Shown piece by piece: positions 12,300 to 23,822 of a stretch of 64,000 nt of DNA (position 1 is the first letter of the stretch; each line of letters starts with the position of its first letter). The stretch covers positions 992,001 through 1,056,000 of the forward strand of contig JAVHNS010000012.1 in NCBI GenBank assembly GCA_036872755.1, in the 5' to 3' direction. Source of the stretch: Orbilia blumenaviensis (taxonomy: Eukaryota; Ascomycota; Orbiliomycetes; Orbiliales; Orbiliaceae). A program made the translations under genes and the position numbers. Under the pieces are notes generated by a model. The model did no database searches. It was not told the DNA's origin and was given only the letters and a program-made list of their open reading frames with translations.

Positions 12300-13071
12300 A
12301 ATTTATGTATCGATGTAGATATCGTAATCGAGCAGAGCTGTTCGATGCTGTTTCATTACTTTTTGGGAGAGTGGTTTATATACGCGCCTAGCGCGGTTTC
12401 TGCCCTACAGCATCAAAATTTTGTAGATAGTAAAAGATCTTTATTCGTAGTTAGGTTTAACGACAGATTAATGCACACTCGTGCGGCCATCGCCTTACCT
12501 TTATCCCGTAAATAAGTCTTATTTATGTTGAATGCAATTTGTACTGCTTGTATACGTAAATATCCCTTCAGAACTTGTCGCAGCTATACAACCAACTAAC
12601 TTGTGAGGAGCTTGAATATCGTACTCGATTCTATTATACTTAAATTAAATGTCGGGTTAAAATGTAATAAATCTTCGATGCTGGGAGCTGCCGTGGCGGG
12701 ATGGCAGTCGTGTTGCGATGTTGCATTTTTGGTAGTGGGTCTGGACCTATCAGGGGTTGAATGTCGCGCCTGATTGGACAATTGACCGTGAAAGGATTGG
12801 AGGCGAAGGCCAAAATAGCAGCGAATGCTAACCTTGTCTCCTGTGATATTCTCCCGAAATCTGCATAGTCCCGACACCAAAGTCTGCACAGCCATCATGC
12901 AGAGCATGGAAACAATTTTCCTATAAAGATGAGTTTTCGCTTTAAAGCTCGAGTTTCTTTCCAGATACTCGCCATACTCGCACAACGTAATCCCAAAAAA
13001 CCTGTGCTCTGAGCTGGCTTATCTCTGGGTACTGAGGTAGACTGGCTATACTATTCGTCGGCTAGAACAGC
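12300..13071. other. Intergenic
   Basis: A 129-codon minus-strand open frame (12596-12985) has no recognisable domain and is not supported as a gene. Otherwise nothing was seen. Confidence 0.55.
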
Positions 13072-14844
13072 ATGACCGACGGTCAAGATATTCGGATTGA
13101 GAGCTTCGCCATCGACCAGGGCAGCGTCGAATCTCTTACCATTGACTTTACCCCGGTTCTTCGTACAGGGTCCGAGCTCAGTCTCCCCGAAACGCAAACA
13201 TCGGAAGTCCTGTATGGGGACTACTACGACTACATTTGTAAGGTCGTCCATCAGCATCCCGATATCGATGCTTTAAAATGTTACCTAGAGCGAGGGTGTC
13301 GAGATAGCGCTGAGGGAGATGGGCCGACAACGGTATATTTTGTTGACTTCGTGTCTTCGAATGGGAGTCTTTGGCAGCCGATAATCCATGGTGTTTGCTC
13401 CAACGCAGAAGAGGTTCAGACCATGCTGGATGAGCAAGACGATGTGGTTGAACTACGGTTGATTGTAGTGTCCCATGACAAAGAAATCGACCGAGAGATC
13501 TTGAAAACCCTCGGATATGAGCTCGACATTGATCCACGGTTATTCATCGAGCATATGGGAACGCTCTTTCCGAAGACATCAACATACTTTGCCACACCGT
13601 ATCTGCCATCAGAGGCAGCTAAGTCACCCATTGAAATTCATTTTGGAGGAGGGAAAAGCACAGCGGCACTGCTGGAGCCTGGGAAGGCCAGGGTTAGCAC
13701 AAATACAGGTTTGAGCACGCTCTAGGGAGGGGTGTATTCCTATCAAGGCATCACATACTTACCAACTGTAGTACTTGTGCTTATGGACTCACCTGCCGAA
13801 AACCTTGAAGCTGCATTGCGGGATTTTGAACGGCCTACTATTAGGAAACCACAAATGTCGTCTGTTTCGCTGGCTGTTCCCTCCAGGATGAATCTCACAT
13901 ACAGGTACCTCAGAAGATTATCAGAATTCAGTGTCGAGGAAATAAATCTTTCGTGCCAGCATCCGATATATTTGATACTTCCACTCCTCCGCTTATGTGC
14001 GCTCGAAACTTCCATGTTGTTGACATGGGCGGAGGAGAAACTTTACGAACGGCGTTTACCACACAATCTCTCGGAAAGAGACCCATACAACGCATATATC
14101 ACGAGCGAAGGCTTTCAACAAGAGATATTTACGACAACAACTTCCCTCAAGACACACATGAGAAGCCCCTGGTTAAACCCGAGGAACGAAACCGTTGTCT
14201 GTGTAGAAGAGAAATTGGACTGCGCGTTTCAAGATCTGGACTTTCTTAGGGACAAAGCTGCATTAGTCCAGCAAGCTGTCACAGATGCATTGAATAGAGA
14301 GGCTGCCACCGAGTCCATCAATGAAGCGAAGCAGTCAATTGCTCAAAGCGAGAGCGTCAACAAGTTAACAAGGCTTGCTTTCGTCTTTGTTCCTTTGACA
14401 TTTGCAGCGTCTTTATTTGGAATGAATATTCGAGAATGGCAAGCCGATGATAAAATACCCAAACTAAAGTCTTTCATAATTGTGTCGGTGGCGATAGCCT
14501 TCACAACGATGCTTGTTGCAGGTGTATCTGGTTTGATATCGAAATTCATGCGGAGGAAATGGGAGAACTCCAAAACTTTGCGATCCGCATACAATTGCTC
14601 AGTTCTTCTTGGGGTATTCTATTCTATTTTCGCCTGCTCACACAATAAAGTCACAAACAAGAGGATGTCTATATCTTTATTCGACATGGGAGAATACAAT
14701 CACGATCTTGGCGATTTTGAATGGCTTGTGGATAGTGGATACTGGTTCGGAAGGTGGTGGCACGGGTTAGCGGGGGCGGTATATAGACGTGCGATCCTGA
14801 AAAATGAAGCGAAAGATAGTAAACTAGCAGAAAAGATGGTTTAG
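13072..14844 (+). CDS. CorA-like metal-ion transporter family protein
   Basis: Exons 13072-13708 and 13772-14844 join through a 63-base intron (GTTTGA donor, ACTGTAG acceptor) to give 569 residues. The intron is a multiple of three and contains the in-frame TAG at 13723. The N-terminal 400 residues form the cytosolic domain, ending in a long helix before the membrane. Two transmembrane segments at about 411-431 and 442-463 flank the CorA hallmark Gly-Met-Asn at 429-431 (FGMNIREW). CorA proteins assemble as pentameric Mg2+/divalent-cation channels. Fungi carry many divergent copies whose substrate is untested, so transport is inferred. It converges on the minus-strand gene at 14936 with a 90-base gap. 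Confidence 0.85.
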
Positions 14845-14935
14845 AGCTCCGATATTTCACACCACACCAGCTAAGGGTCAATTGATCAAGTGCGCCAATG
14901 ATGGTTACGAGATTATCCAATGGTAATGACAACAC

Positions 14936-15967
14936 TTATGGACTTAATAAACTTCCAACCTTCCACCGCGCTCCTGGCTCTGGAACATCAGCGAGAGCAT
15001 TTCCCAGTAAATCGACTACCCAACCGAGCGGTCCGATCCAGCATCGATACCATCTAATCAAGTCTTCAAGAACATTTGGTATCCCCCAAGAGCCACGCCC
15101 TCTACTGTTCCAACCCTGAACAATCTTGCCAAACTCCTCGGTATCTAGAACATCTTCGGCATATTGGAGCATTTCTTGTGCGTAATGCATCTCCTGAACA
15201 AGCTGAGATATCACACGACGCCACGAAATTGCCCCTTCCTTTCTCGCCTCGGAGTCAACCTTGATTGTTCTGTGTCGATAATTTATCTTCGCGGCGTTTA
15301 ACATATACGCTAACGCGGCTAAATTCTTATCCTGGGGCGTGACAACACCTAGTCCAAGATCACCTATATTGTCGGTGTTATATGGCCCGCCTGTTTCCAT
15401 TCCTATCAGGCTATCAATCCTTCGACCAACATGTGACATCCGGTTTCTAGCTCTCGTAACCGTTGAAACAATTTCGCTCAAAGTCGCAGAGATATCCTCA
15501 ACCTGCTCGATTTCCTCGCATTCCCAATTAGCAAGCTCTACAGCGACTTCGAGGGTGAGGCCTCGCCCGGGGCATAAAGCGGCATAGTTCTCCCTTAACA
15601 TCACAAGTCTCTCGTCGAAAGAATCCAATACATGCATAAGGGTATCGATTATATAGGTCAAAGACCGGCCATAGTCCCGCGGTAGCGAGACACCGTCGGC
15701 TTCACCTCCAATCGGACAATCGGTTCGCCGTGTCCGCTTAAGAATGTCGACCATTTCACCGATTCGTTTTATGATTTGATATTCCTCTCGAAACCACGTA
15801 TTGTATCGGTTCAGGGTATCGGTCCGGTACGTTATTATAATTGCGTTGCCCAGCGGCATCGTGGCCATCAAAATGAGAAAGAATGGTAGCCAAGTAACCG
15901 CATGATGTAGGTGAAATAAGCCAATTAGCTTCATACTGTAGACCGGTAGACAGGTCAACCTCGCCAT
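14936..15967 (-). CDS. Hypothetical protein with N-terminal membrane segment
   Basis: A single-exon frame of 343 residues, not matched to a known family. A hydrophobic stretch (WLPFFLILMATMPLGNAIII) near residues 24-45 looks like a signal anchor. It is followed by a long, mostly helical region rich in charged residues and Glu clusters. A second modest hydrophobic patch (CWIGPLGWVVDLLGNAL) lies near the C terminus. No catalytic motif is apparent. Its stop lies 90 bases from the CorA-like stop, so the pair shares a short 3' region. The start is taken at the first ATG of the frame. Confidence 0.6.
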   Translation of the reverse strand: MARLTCLPVYSMKLIGLFHLHHAVTWLPFFLILMATMPLGNAIIITYRTDTLNRYNTWFREEYQIIKRIGEMVDILKRTRRTDCPIGGEADGVSLPRDYGRSLTYIIDTLMHVLDSFDERLVMLRENYAALCPGRGLTLEVAVELANWECEEIEQVEDISATLSEIVSTVTRARNRMSHVGRRIDSLIGMETGGPYNTDNIGDLGLGVVTPQDKNLAALAYMLNAAKINYRHRTIKVDSEARKEGAISWRRVISQLVQEMHYAQEMLQYAEDVLDTEEFGKIVQGWNSRGRGSWGIPNVLEDLIRWYRCWIGPLGWVVDLLGNALADVPEPGARWKVGSLLSP

Positions 15968-16518
15968 TACTTAAATAAAAAGAATTAGAGGTTCCGTCTT
16001 AAGGAACATTATAGTCGATTGGGGCGTTTTTTCAGTTTTGTATGGATTCTTATAGCTTGATCTCCCACGCGTTACCGAAACCAGCTCAGGAGCCTTTTGA
16101 GCAAATTTAGATTTCAACCGTTGGAACGCGCGATACTCAAAGCTTTTTCCATACCCATGTAAGTACATATTTGTCGCGACACACGTGCACACACGCTGGT
16201 TATGAGACTCCCTGCCATAGTCTAGGGCCCATACACATACAAAGTCGAAAGACTGCCATGTGTTGATCGCTGTTGCATTTTGGAGCAACACAACGCAAAC
16301 TGTATTTCCCAGACCTCTGAGGGCTATGGTCGTAGACTCTATACTGGTCGAGCTATTCTAATACATATTTACGCACAAAAGCCTGAAAGTATCAAGTTGG
16401 GGGTCAGAACTATACTCGAGTTTATAAATTCCATTTTTGTGTGGTATAAGTAGCACGTCCTTCGATGGAACGAAGTTGCAACCGGCCCCGAACCACCGAA
16501 CTGCCAGCGGGTTGTTTT
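15968..16518. other. Intergenic
   Basis: A 106-codon minus frame (15971-16291) sits directly upstream of the previous gene. It has no domain and no splice link, so it is not called. Confidence 0.5.
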
Positions 16519-17418
16519 TCATACACCCCTCGAAAGATATCTACTGTCAAAAGAACATCGATTGCAAGGATACAAACCAAATCTAATATCTCTCAAGTCC
16601 TGAGATAAATCCTCAATTGATTTGTAAATTTCGGCCTCCGGATCCCGCCCCACTCGCCACATTATCAATAGCTTGGCCTGGTTTTCTAACTCTGCCCTCA
16701 TTTCGTCGCCTTTTTCACCATAACATCTGTGATCGATAGTTTCGTAAAGGGCGTTTAACATGCCAAAGAATGTTGGAACTTTAATATCTGCGAGGGTACC
16801 CTTGAGACGGCAGTACAGTGGTAGCTTACCAACCCGGTACAGATGTCCAATGGAGTCTTTCTCCTCCGTCTGAAATCGAAATATACGCTCTGGTATTAGT
16901 AGGATCTGCCAGGGCTGAAATCTCGCAAGAGTCTTTTTAGCTTGTAGATATTCACAACTCAGAAGTCTCTCGCGGACGACTATGCTAATTTCCCTAGGGA
17001 ATATATAGTCATCAACATGGTCGAATGGTTCAACCCGGTGGTAAAATGAATTCTCATCCTCTGTGATCGCCTTCACAGCCTGTCTTAGAAACCTTTTAGG
17101 AACAAGAACCTCCAAGGGGTCCTGGAAATGTGTTGGGACTCTGTTGCAAGCGAGCGCTTCAAGGCCCCAGACTACGAATGGGATGCCGGCCGATACCAGA
17201 GTATTTAGAATTTGGAGCCTGCCTTCGGCTTCTGCGGGAGTCATTGTAGGTGATTTCGACCATATATTCCAGGGGGATTTAGTAGTAATGCTTTCGGGCG
17301 TTTTTAGGGCCGCCGATCTACTTGATTCGCCACTCTCCATCACTACTTTATTCCCTCCGACGGCCTTCCTGATAAACGAAATGATCTTCTCGGCAAATTT
17401 AGCACTGGAGCGACCCAT
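16519..17418 (-). CDS. Hypothetical protein, possible nucleotidyltransferase-like fold
   Basis: A single-exon frame of 299 residues. After a basic, Ser/Thr-rich N terminus (about 55 residues) comes a domain beginning LVSAGIPFVVWGLEALACN, followed by DPLEVLVP. Large, poorly described fungal families with a nucleotidyltransferase-like start share this arrangement (helix, VWG-type strand, then an Asp/Glu-containing strand). Only one acidic pair is visible, so catalytic activity is doubtful. The C terminus has LIMWRVGRD and ends with a Cys-rich patch. The family assignment is inference from motif shape; the existence of the gene is better supported than its function. Confidence 0.6.
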   Translation of the reverse strand: MGRSSAKFAEKIISFIRKAVGGNKVVMESGESSRSAALKTPESITTKSPWNIWSKSPTMTPAEAEGRLQILNTLVSAGIPFVVWGLEALACNRVPTHFQDPLEVLVPKRFLRQAVKAITEDENSFYHRVEPFDHVDDYIFPREISIVVRERLLSCEYLQAKKTLARFQPWQILLIPERIFRFQTEEKDSIGHLYRVGKLPLYCRLKGTLADIKVPTFFGMLNALYETIDHRCYGEKGDEMRAELENQAKLLIMWRVGRDPEAEIYKSIEDLSQDLRDIRFGLYPCNRCSFDSRYLSRGV

Positions 17419-18929
17419 TTGTCCTAAATTAAAAAGATTGGTATATCTAAGCTTTGGGTAAAAGTTAAGATCTAACTATCAGTTACAGACCCTGTCCATC
17501 TAATCCAATGCAACGGCTGCACCCTATATAGTATTGATTTCGTAACGTTTCGAATGCACAAAATCGTTGGAGCATTTTTGTCGTTTTAACTTGTTTTACC
17601 TATATTTGGCGAACACTTCGTAGTGATGGACATAATAAAATGTCGGACCTCACTCGAAAACTGCGAAATAGTTTGAGGGTATAGGACCTGAGCCATGATT
17701 ACACAAAGAGCGCGGATTTTAGCAGTATCCATATTGTGTTTCAGAACACAGAACAAATGTTAAACTCCTAGAGTCCTTTGAAGGGACTGGGAACTAGAAA
17801 CACCTAATCTCCAAGCCAGGGTAGATTAGTCTCGTAGAGTGAATTTAAAATCCAATCATCCTTTGCAGCCGCATACAGGAATCCACAACTCCACCTTAAA
17901 GTTACCTCGGTAATAGAACTAATATAGTTTGTAAGTTTTAATCTCCGATTATTTCGTAAGCAAATCCTAAGGGCCAGGATATCATCTTAATCTAAAGGGG
18001 AAGATTAGGGAAACTTTTCAACTAAACCCGCAAATAATACAGGCACAATGAATGAGGACCGCTTAGACGAGTTCTTTCTGTCACTCTTAAATATGGTGAT
18101 GGGTACCACAATCTCGATGAGGGCCGTTCAGTCTATAGCATGGCTTGAACCCTTGAGTCAACTCACTAGGGACTCTCTTCCCGCGGGAATGATGATGATC
18201 ACAATATTATGCTTTGGAAGCCCTCCCTTTCGAAACCTCGGACCATGCAAACTCGCAATCGTATTCACGCTCTTAACGATTCTCCAGCTTTGGCTAATCC
18301 CTTTGGACATTGGGAGATGCTCCATCAACCTATGGGGCTAGCGTGCAAAGACGAAACTTCATAAGCAATTCCTATAGATTTTCAATAGTTTGTAAGTATT
18401 AGGCACGGCTCCACGGTCAAATATACTAGAAGCCCCCAGGTCAGAGCGGTTTCCCAAATTCTCGGAAGCCATCCAGGTTATTGGTGAATTAAGCTATTTT
18501 AGCCAAATATACCATTTTGGAGCCGGATACACATCCTATGTGACATTTCTGAGATCTGCTACAATTTCAGGGATAGATTAATGGTGGATCCGGACCTAAT
18601 TTCATTCCGTTGGAACGGTAGTCCTCGTGCCGGGCTCAATTTTTCTTCGTCTGGTTTGGCTGCTTTGCAGGCGATCCGGCAGTTACTAGTCGCGAAGTTG
18701 GATGTTGGGTTATCCTCGAATCCTAAGTTATTTTGTTCAAAATATTATAGAGATAAGTCTAGTGGCTGTATGTATGTTCGGAGCAGTTTCTAGGAAGCTG
18801 GTCTGCACAAAAATCATGATATTCTGCGTTATATACCTAGGCATATATTCTCTAACTAAGGTATGAGCTCGTAAACCAGCCTGAGCTCTACAAAGCGCTC
18901 CACCCCACCTAAATACTTAGGTGCGTGCC
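17419..18929. other. Gene-poor interval with one doubtful small frame
   Basis: An open frame at 18048-18341 (+) encodes 97 residues with two hydrophobic stretches (MMMITILCF and LAIVFTLLTILQLWLI). It has a normal ATG but no homology that I recognise and no neighbour support. The rest is AT-rich with stops in all frames. A copy of the CTCGTAAACCAGCC motif lies at 18868-18881. Confidence 0.45.
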
Positions 18930-20869
18930 TCAATATTTAGAGAACGCATCCGTAAAATTCAGGGAAAAAACAAGACCTGCGAATCCAGAAATCACCCACT
19001 TGAACCTCCAAGTTTTAGGGTCGACGTATTCTCTACACTTCGGATTACCTAACTCCTTACGAACCCATCCCCGAGAGTCAAAAAGAGGCGCGTGGTTGCC
19101 AGGTAATACCTCGCAGGGCGCGATAGTCCAGGCAACAAATTGATCCGGACTGATAATATTCTTTGTTTTATAAGCCTCGTAGACTTCATCCGCGGAAGCC
19201 TGCAGACATTCTTTCATCATATCTTTATTTGTTTTGTTCGACGCTTCAAACATCTTGCTGTCTCCATACGCTCGCCACTTGTCGCCACGGCGGTTGGTAA
19301 CATAAAGGCCGAGATAGTTGTCTTCGTCATGCATATACTAAGCGCAAAACCTTTTAGCGCAATTACGGAAGCTGGGTGATAAAAACTAGGGAATATCTTA
19401 CCTTGGAGCATAGATCCGGTGCGAGGCCTTTGATTGTATTCCAAACCTTGGACTTAGAATTAGCCACTAGAGAGAAGGCCGCCTTCCCAATGTTAAGCCC
19501 GTTCTTCAAAGTGATATCTTGCATATTAATGTTGTATTCATCTAGGGCTTCCAGGGCAACATTGATACCAGCCGCAACATCTGCGTCGTTACCATGAAGT
19601 ATTCTCCTCGGAGTCCTCAAATGACCCGCGGCGAACTGGTCGCCTAGGAAGTGGTCAGCAAAGGCGTTTAGCGTATATGCGAGGTTGAGATCGCCTTTGG
19701 CCGCTGCTTGGAGTGCGCAGGTGTGTCCAGCGTTATACGCTAGTTTGGCGTCGTTGCCAAAGTGGTCGAAATTTAACTGAAGCAGCCGGATATAACTTGG
19801 GCCTTTGCCATTCATAGTTAGATTTAACAAAGATCCATTTTCTTTTCCAATGACCCTTTCAACCAGTGGGGCGTCGCTGGCCCGTTTACGTAGCGCAGGG
19901 CCTTTGTAGAGATCGTGAACCGAATTGCCAGCGTTGAGTGTTTCTTGGACTAAGTCTACCTCGTGTTGTCTATTATCTATTATCTGTTGTGTCAAATTTT
20001 GATCTTCCCGCGCTAACATGTTATAAGCCTCCATAAACAATCCAATCCGGGCTTCCTCGGAATCTCCCAGACAGATAGGCACATAAGTGGCAAAAAAAGT
20101 CACCACCTAGAGCGTTTATCTGCCCATATGATAGAGATTTGCCATTCTCCAGCTTTAGAGGCTCGACTCCTTTGCATTCTTTGTCTGGCCATTGGAGAGT
20201 GATATTGTCCCCGATATGGGCGTGTTCGGCGTATTTGTAGCAGACGCCGACTTCGCCGGGTGCACCGAGCCGTGCTAAAGGCTTCATATTTTTATCGAAC
20301 ATCGCCGCCCCGAACGGGTATTTCTTTCCAAACGCCCAAATATAAATAACTTCTTCACCCTCTTGAGGGGGATATTTAATGCCTGGTAGATCGAAGTCCC
20401 TTGATCTTTTGAACTCCTCCGTGTTGAGAACGAGCTCCGCCTCATCCTGAGATTCAAAGACTTGAAAATAACCTGTAGGCCTTCCGTCTTCGGTTTCACC
20501 CTGTTGGATCTTCATCTGAAATTCAGGCAGCCAAGTCTTATGCCCAAGCGGGATCCCATTCTTGTCAAAGTCTACAACGTATTGAGTCTTATAATATGGG
20601 TATTCACGCCACCCGGCTTTCAAACGTTCCGAATCCGTCGTGGCATCAACACCTCTAGCTTCGAGGTCCGCCTTAATTGCATCTTCGAATTTCTCCTCGA
20701 GCTCATGATGATTCTCGGGTTCTTTGCAATGGCTTGAAGCATCATAGAGATCTGCTATAAATTTCAAAGGTAGATCTATGGTGATCTCGGCGTCATCTTG
20801 CTGCTCTGTCTGCATTTCTGGTTCGGTGGGCGCTCCATCTGTTGGGTTTGGAACCTCTACAGTGGCCAT
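18930..20869 (-). CDS. Phospholipase C/S1-P1-like protein, frameshifted
   Basis: Minus-strand gene. The first exon starts at 20869. The second runs to 19401, followed by a 63-base intron (19338-19400, GTAAGA donor and GCTTAG acceptor), and the last exon is 19337-18930. The reading frame is broken at an A7 run (20092-20098; T7 on the coding strand). The upstream frame ends shortly afterwards, while the next frame continues the same protein without a gap. The N-terminal 280 residues are an unrecognised globular region. The middle has helical His/Asp motifs (AGHTCALQAAAKGD, ADHFLGDQFAAGHLRTPRR) like zinc-dependent phospholipase C/P1-nuclease-fold proteins. No signal peptide is seen. This is either a real pseudogenising indel or a homopolymer sequencing error. 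Confidence 0.75.
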
Positions 20870-23822
20870 TTTTTAAGTGAAGTAAGGCTGGATCCTTGGG
20901 GGGGTAGAAACAATAGCTTGTATAATTCGAAGATGAGATCGAACCAAGAAAAGACTAAAGGGCGTTTGAGGATATATTTGGAGTATATGTGAGAAAGGTC
21001 TGTGGAGTAGACTCCAAATTAGATTAGTTTATGACTGACTTTTTCGAAACGTGTATATATAACCATTGTCGAACTTGGTGGAATTCTGCTCAGTTTATAT
21101 ATCTCCCCTGAGACCCTTGTTCCATCGAGGCTCACCGTCTTGCTCATGGCCAAGGAGACATGGGTGCACTCGATAGGAGTACTGTTGTCCATGGCAAAAG
21201 CCACGATGCAAGACTCCTCAGCTGGTTTGTGCTTGCAGGTTAATATCACCGACAGCGAGCTCCCATACCAACCCGCTTATCTACCATATGGCCATGAGTA
21301 GGCTCGCATTGTGGCTTTTCGCCGTTATCCAGCTCAGGATGTTTCCGCATATCGCGATATGCGAGACAAGCATCCCCCCCTCAAATTATGTCCTAATGAT
21401 CGAGTTCTGGATAATCGGTCCGAAGTGGACTAGCTAGTCTACCAATGAAGAAAAAGGAGAAAAAGCAAGGGGACGATCTGCAAGCTCAAGGAGATGCACG
21501 CCCGTTCTATAGCCCAATGAACACAAATATAACAGCGTAGCGCTAATAGGAGGGGTCGCTATTCCTGTGTGCGCGCGCACTCAGGAGTTGGGCAAATATG
21601 CATATACATATGCGAGGCAGGGCCGCATGCGATTGGCTGAAGGAGTTATTATAACTAATCGCCTCCACAGAATCAAGTCTAGCCCACACTAAACGATGCG
21701 CGTCGTTGAAGTCGGGAGTTACACTACATGTCACATTGCCTTTGCTGGGTGTATTAGTGCTGGTGCCTATAGTGCCCAAAGATGCAGATAGATACACGGA
21801 GGGAACACTACCAGTCTCAAGAAACTTCTCCAACAGCCGGTCCCAGCCAAAAAAAAAAAAAAGGAAACAAAGGAAGAAAGAAAGAAAGAAAGAAACAACA
21901 TGCGCAAGCCTCATTGCCAGTCGTTTTCAGCCGCACTAAGCTTTCTTGTTAGAGGCAAGTCTATGCTGCATTTTCAAGAACAAGGCTTCGCATTTCTGAG
22001 AAAACCAGGTGAATTCGAATACCCACGCTTTCGCTCACAGGCAGCTTTTGTCCGGAAGTCCGGAAATACATCTTAGCCCTAATTATTTCAATGGTTCACG
22101 TAGTTTCGAGCCGTCGGATTTGCCGTTCTTGGCGCTGCTCTCTGACAGGCTGGACGCTTCACTTGAGCACCTCGCTTGGCTAGGACAAGGCTGGGCCATT
22201 TTAAAACGAGTAGGACAGTATTCAGCTCGATCATGCACATGGCCCGGCCTGAGCTCGAAATTGTTTAACTCCATAACTATAACAGACTCCATGGATATTT
22301 TCCGCTTAAATAACTATTATGCGAATACATATTCTCATAGTGATAATTGGGAGTTAAAGGAACAAAAGATGAATGTTGACCTCGGCCAGAACCATAATTA
22401 AGCGATAATATTATAAAATATATGTTGACTATCACCAACTGAGCATTTCCACCCAATTACAACGAAAGGGTGAAAACTGGCTTGAAATCTTAGAGGGCAA
22501 TAACTAAAAACTAATAGGAAGGATCAAGTTAGTGAGCCATGAAGCATGCTTAAGCAAAGGGGTTACAAGACTGACATAATCTATGGAATTGGTACGGACA
22601 ACCAAATTTGGTGGAATGCTGCAACGCAGAGTTAGTGATGGTATCTATACCAGTAGGAGCACATTACTGCGGACTTATTATCGACATAAGAAATTAGGAG
22701 TCTCAGAATCCAGCATGACATATTGATAATACAAAAAAAAAGAGGAAGTAGAAGGAAACATGCATGAGGGAGTAAATAATATCGAGCTGTCGGCTCCCAT
22801 TTTACCGGTTGACACGAGCTGCATTTATAATCTATGCCAATCTAATGTTCATGTTCTATGTACTTAATCATATACTGGTAGCTCTGATATTATAAAAGCT
22901 TAAAAGCCCTGTATTACTTGGTCCCGCGGTGGTATGACTACCACTATGGCGTATCATCAACCCGATATACGGATGAAGAGATGCTCGGCTTTTCCGTAAT
23001 GCATAACGAGATGGCTATCAATCCGAACTTGATTAGCTATAGATGATGGGCCCACCGTGCAGATCTAGAGGCTAAGATTAATCCCGAGAGAATCAAGACC
23101 CCCCCCCCGAGTTGTCGCACGTAATACCTAAACAAATGGTCGCATGCTGTCTAAAACACCCCAGTATCCAGCCCTGAAAGAGACTATCCCTGCACGCGGC
23201 CATCCGCAGACCCTGATTGTTACACAATGGAACTGATCTCCACACTGCTTAACAGCGTCTGGCTCAGCGCCACACAGCACAACGCATACGGACGGAATAC
23301 AACACAGCGAGCCAGGAATGGTCTCATAAACCAGCCCAACCAGGAACATGGAAAACCACGTTTTGCGAATTCGTTTGACCGAGCGTCACGATACCCAACC
23401 AACTAGAGCTAGAGCATCCGCTGGAATGTCTAGGGTCCCTGGAGCCACGCCACTTGTAGATACTCCAAACGTTTTAAGCTTCTCAAATGATAGTTACACC
23501 ACAATGACAACCCGGGCGTCCCACATCCTCCCCAGCCTTATTTTGATAATTGACAAGAAGTTCTGATGGAGAAGCCAAAGAATTCTACATAAGATATGGG
23601 GAGTTGAAGCTAGCCGTCAGTGGCTTTAGACTGGTGGCGCGCCTTGGTACAGACAACCTTACCACTAGCTGCATGAGCGCTCGAGCATTAACACCAGCCT
23701 CACCTCACTTGACTTGGCTTGGTGGCAACAATTACATTTAGCAGGTTCCATATATATCCATCGCCTGCGCGCGCAATCAGCGAAACCGTCGATCTTGACG
23801 GGAACCTTATAAAATACAAACC
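20870..23822. other. Long gene-poor interval
   Basis: No convincing gene in almost 3 kb. It contains an A14 run (21849-21862), a (GAAA)n tract at 21874-21895, a C10 run near 23099-23108 and a copy of the TGGTCTCATAAACCAGCC motif near 23320. A 76-codon minus frame (21019-21249) has a protein-like look but no domain and no splice partners. Confidence 0.55.
21874..21895 (+). repeat. (GAAA)n microsatellite
   Basis: Purine-only tandem GAAA/GAAG units directly downstream of an A14 run. Confidence 0.85.

Noticed and set aside
12596..12985. 129-codon minus-strand open frame
   Set aside because: No domain, no intron signals, atypical composition; likely chance.
13709..13731. In-frame TAG in the CorA-like gene read as a nonsense mutation or readthrough site
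   Set aside because: A normal 63-base intron removes it and restores a continuous conserved-looking sequence.
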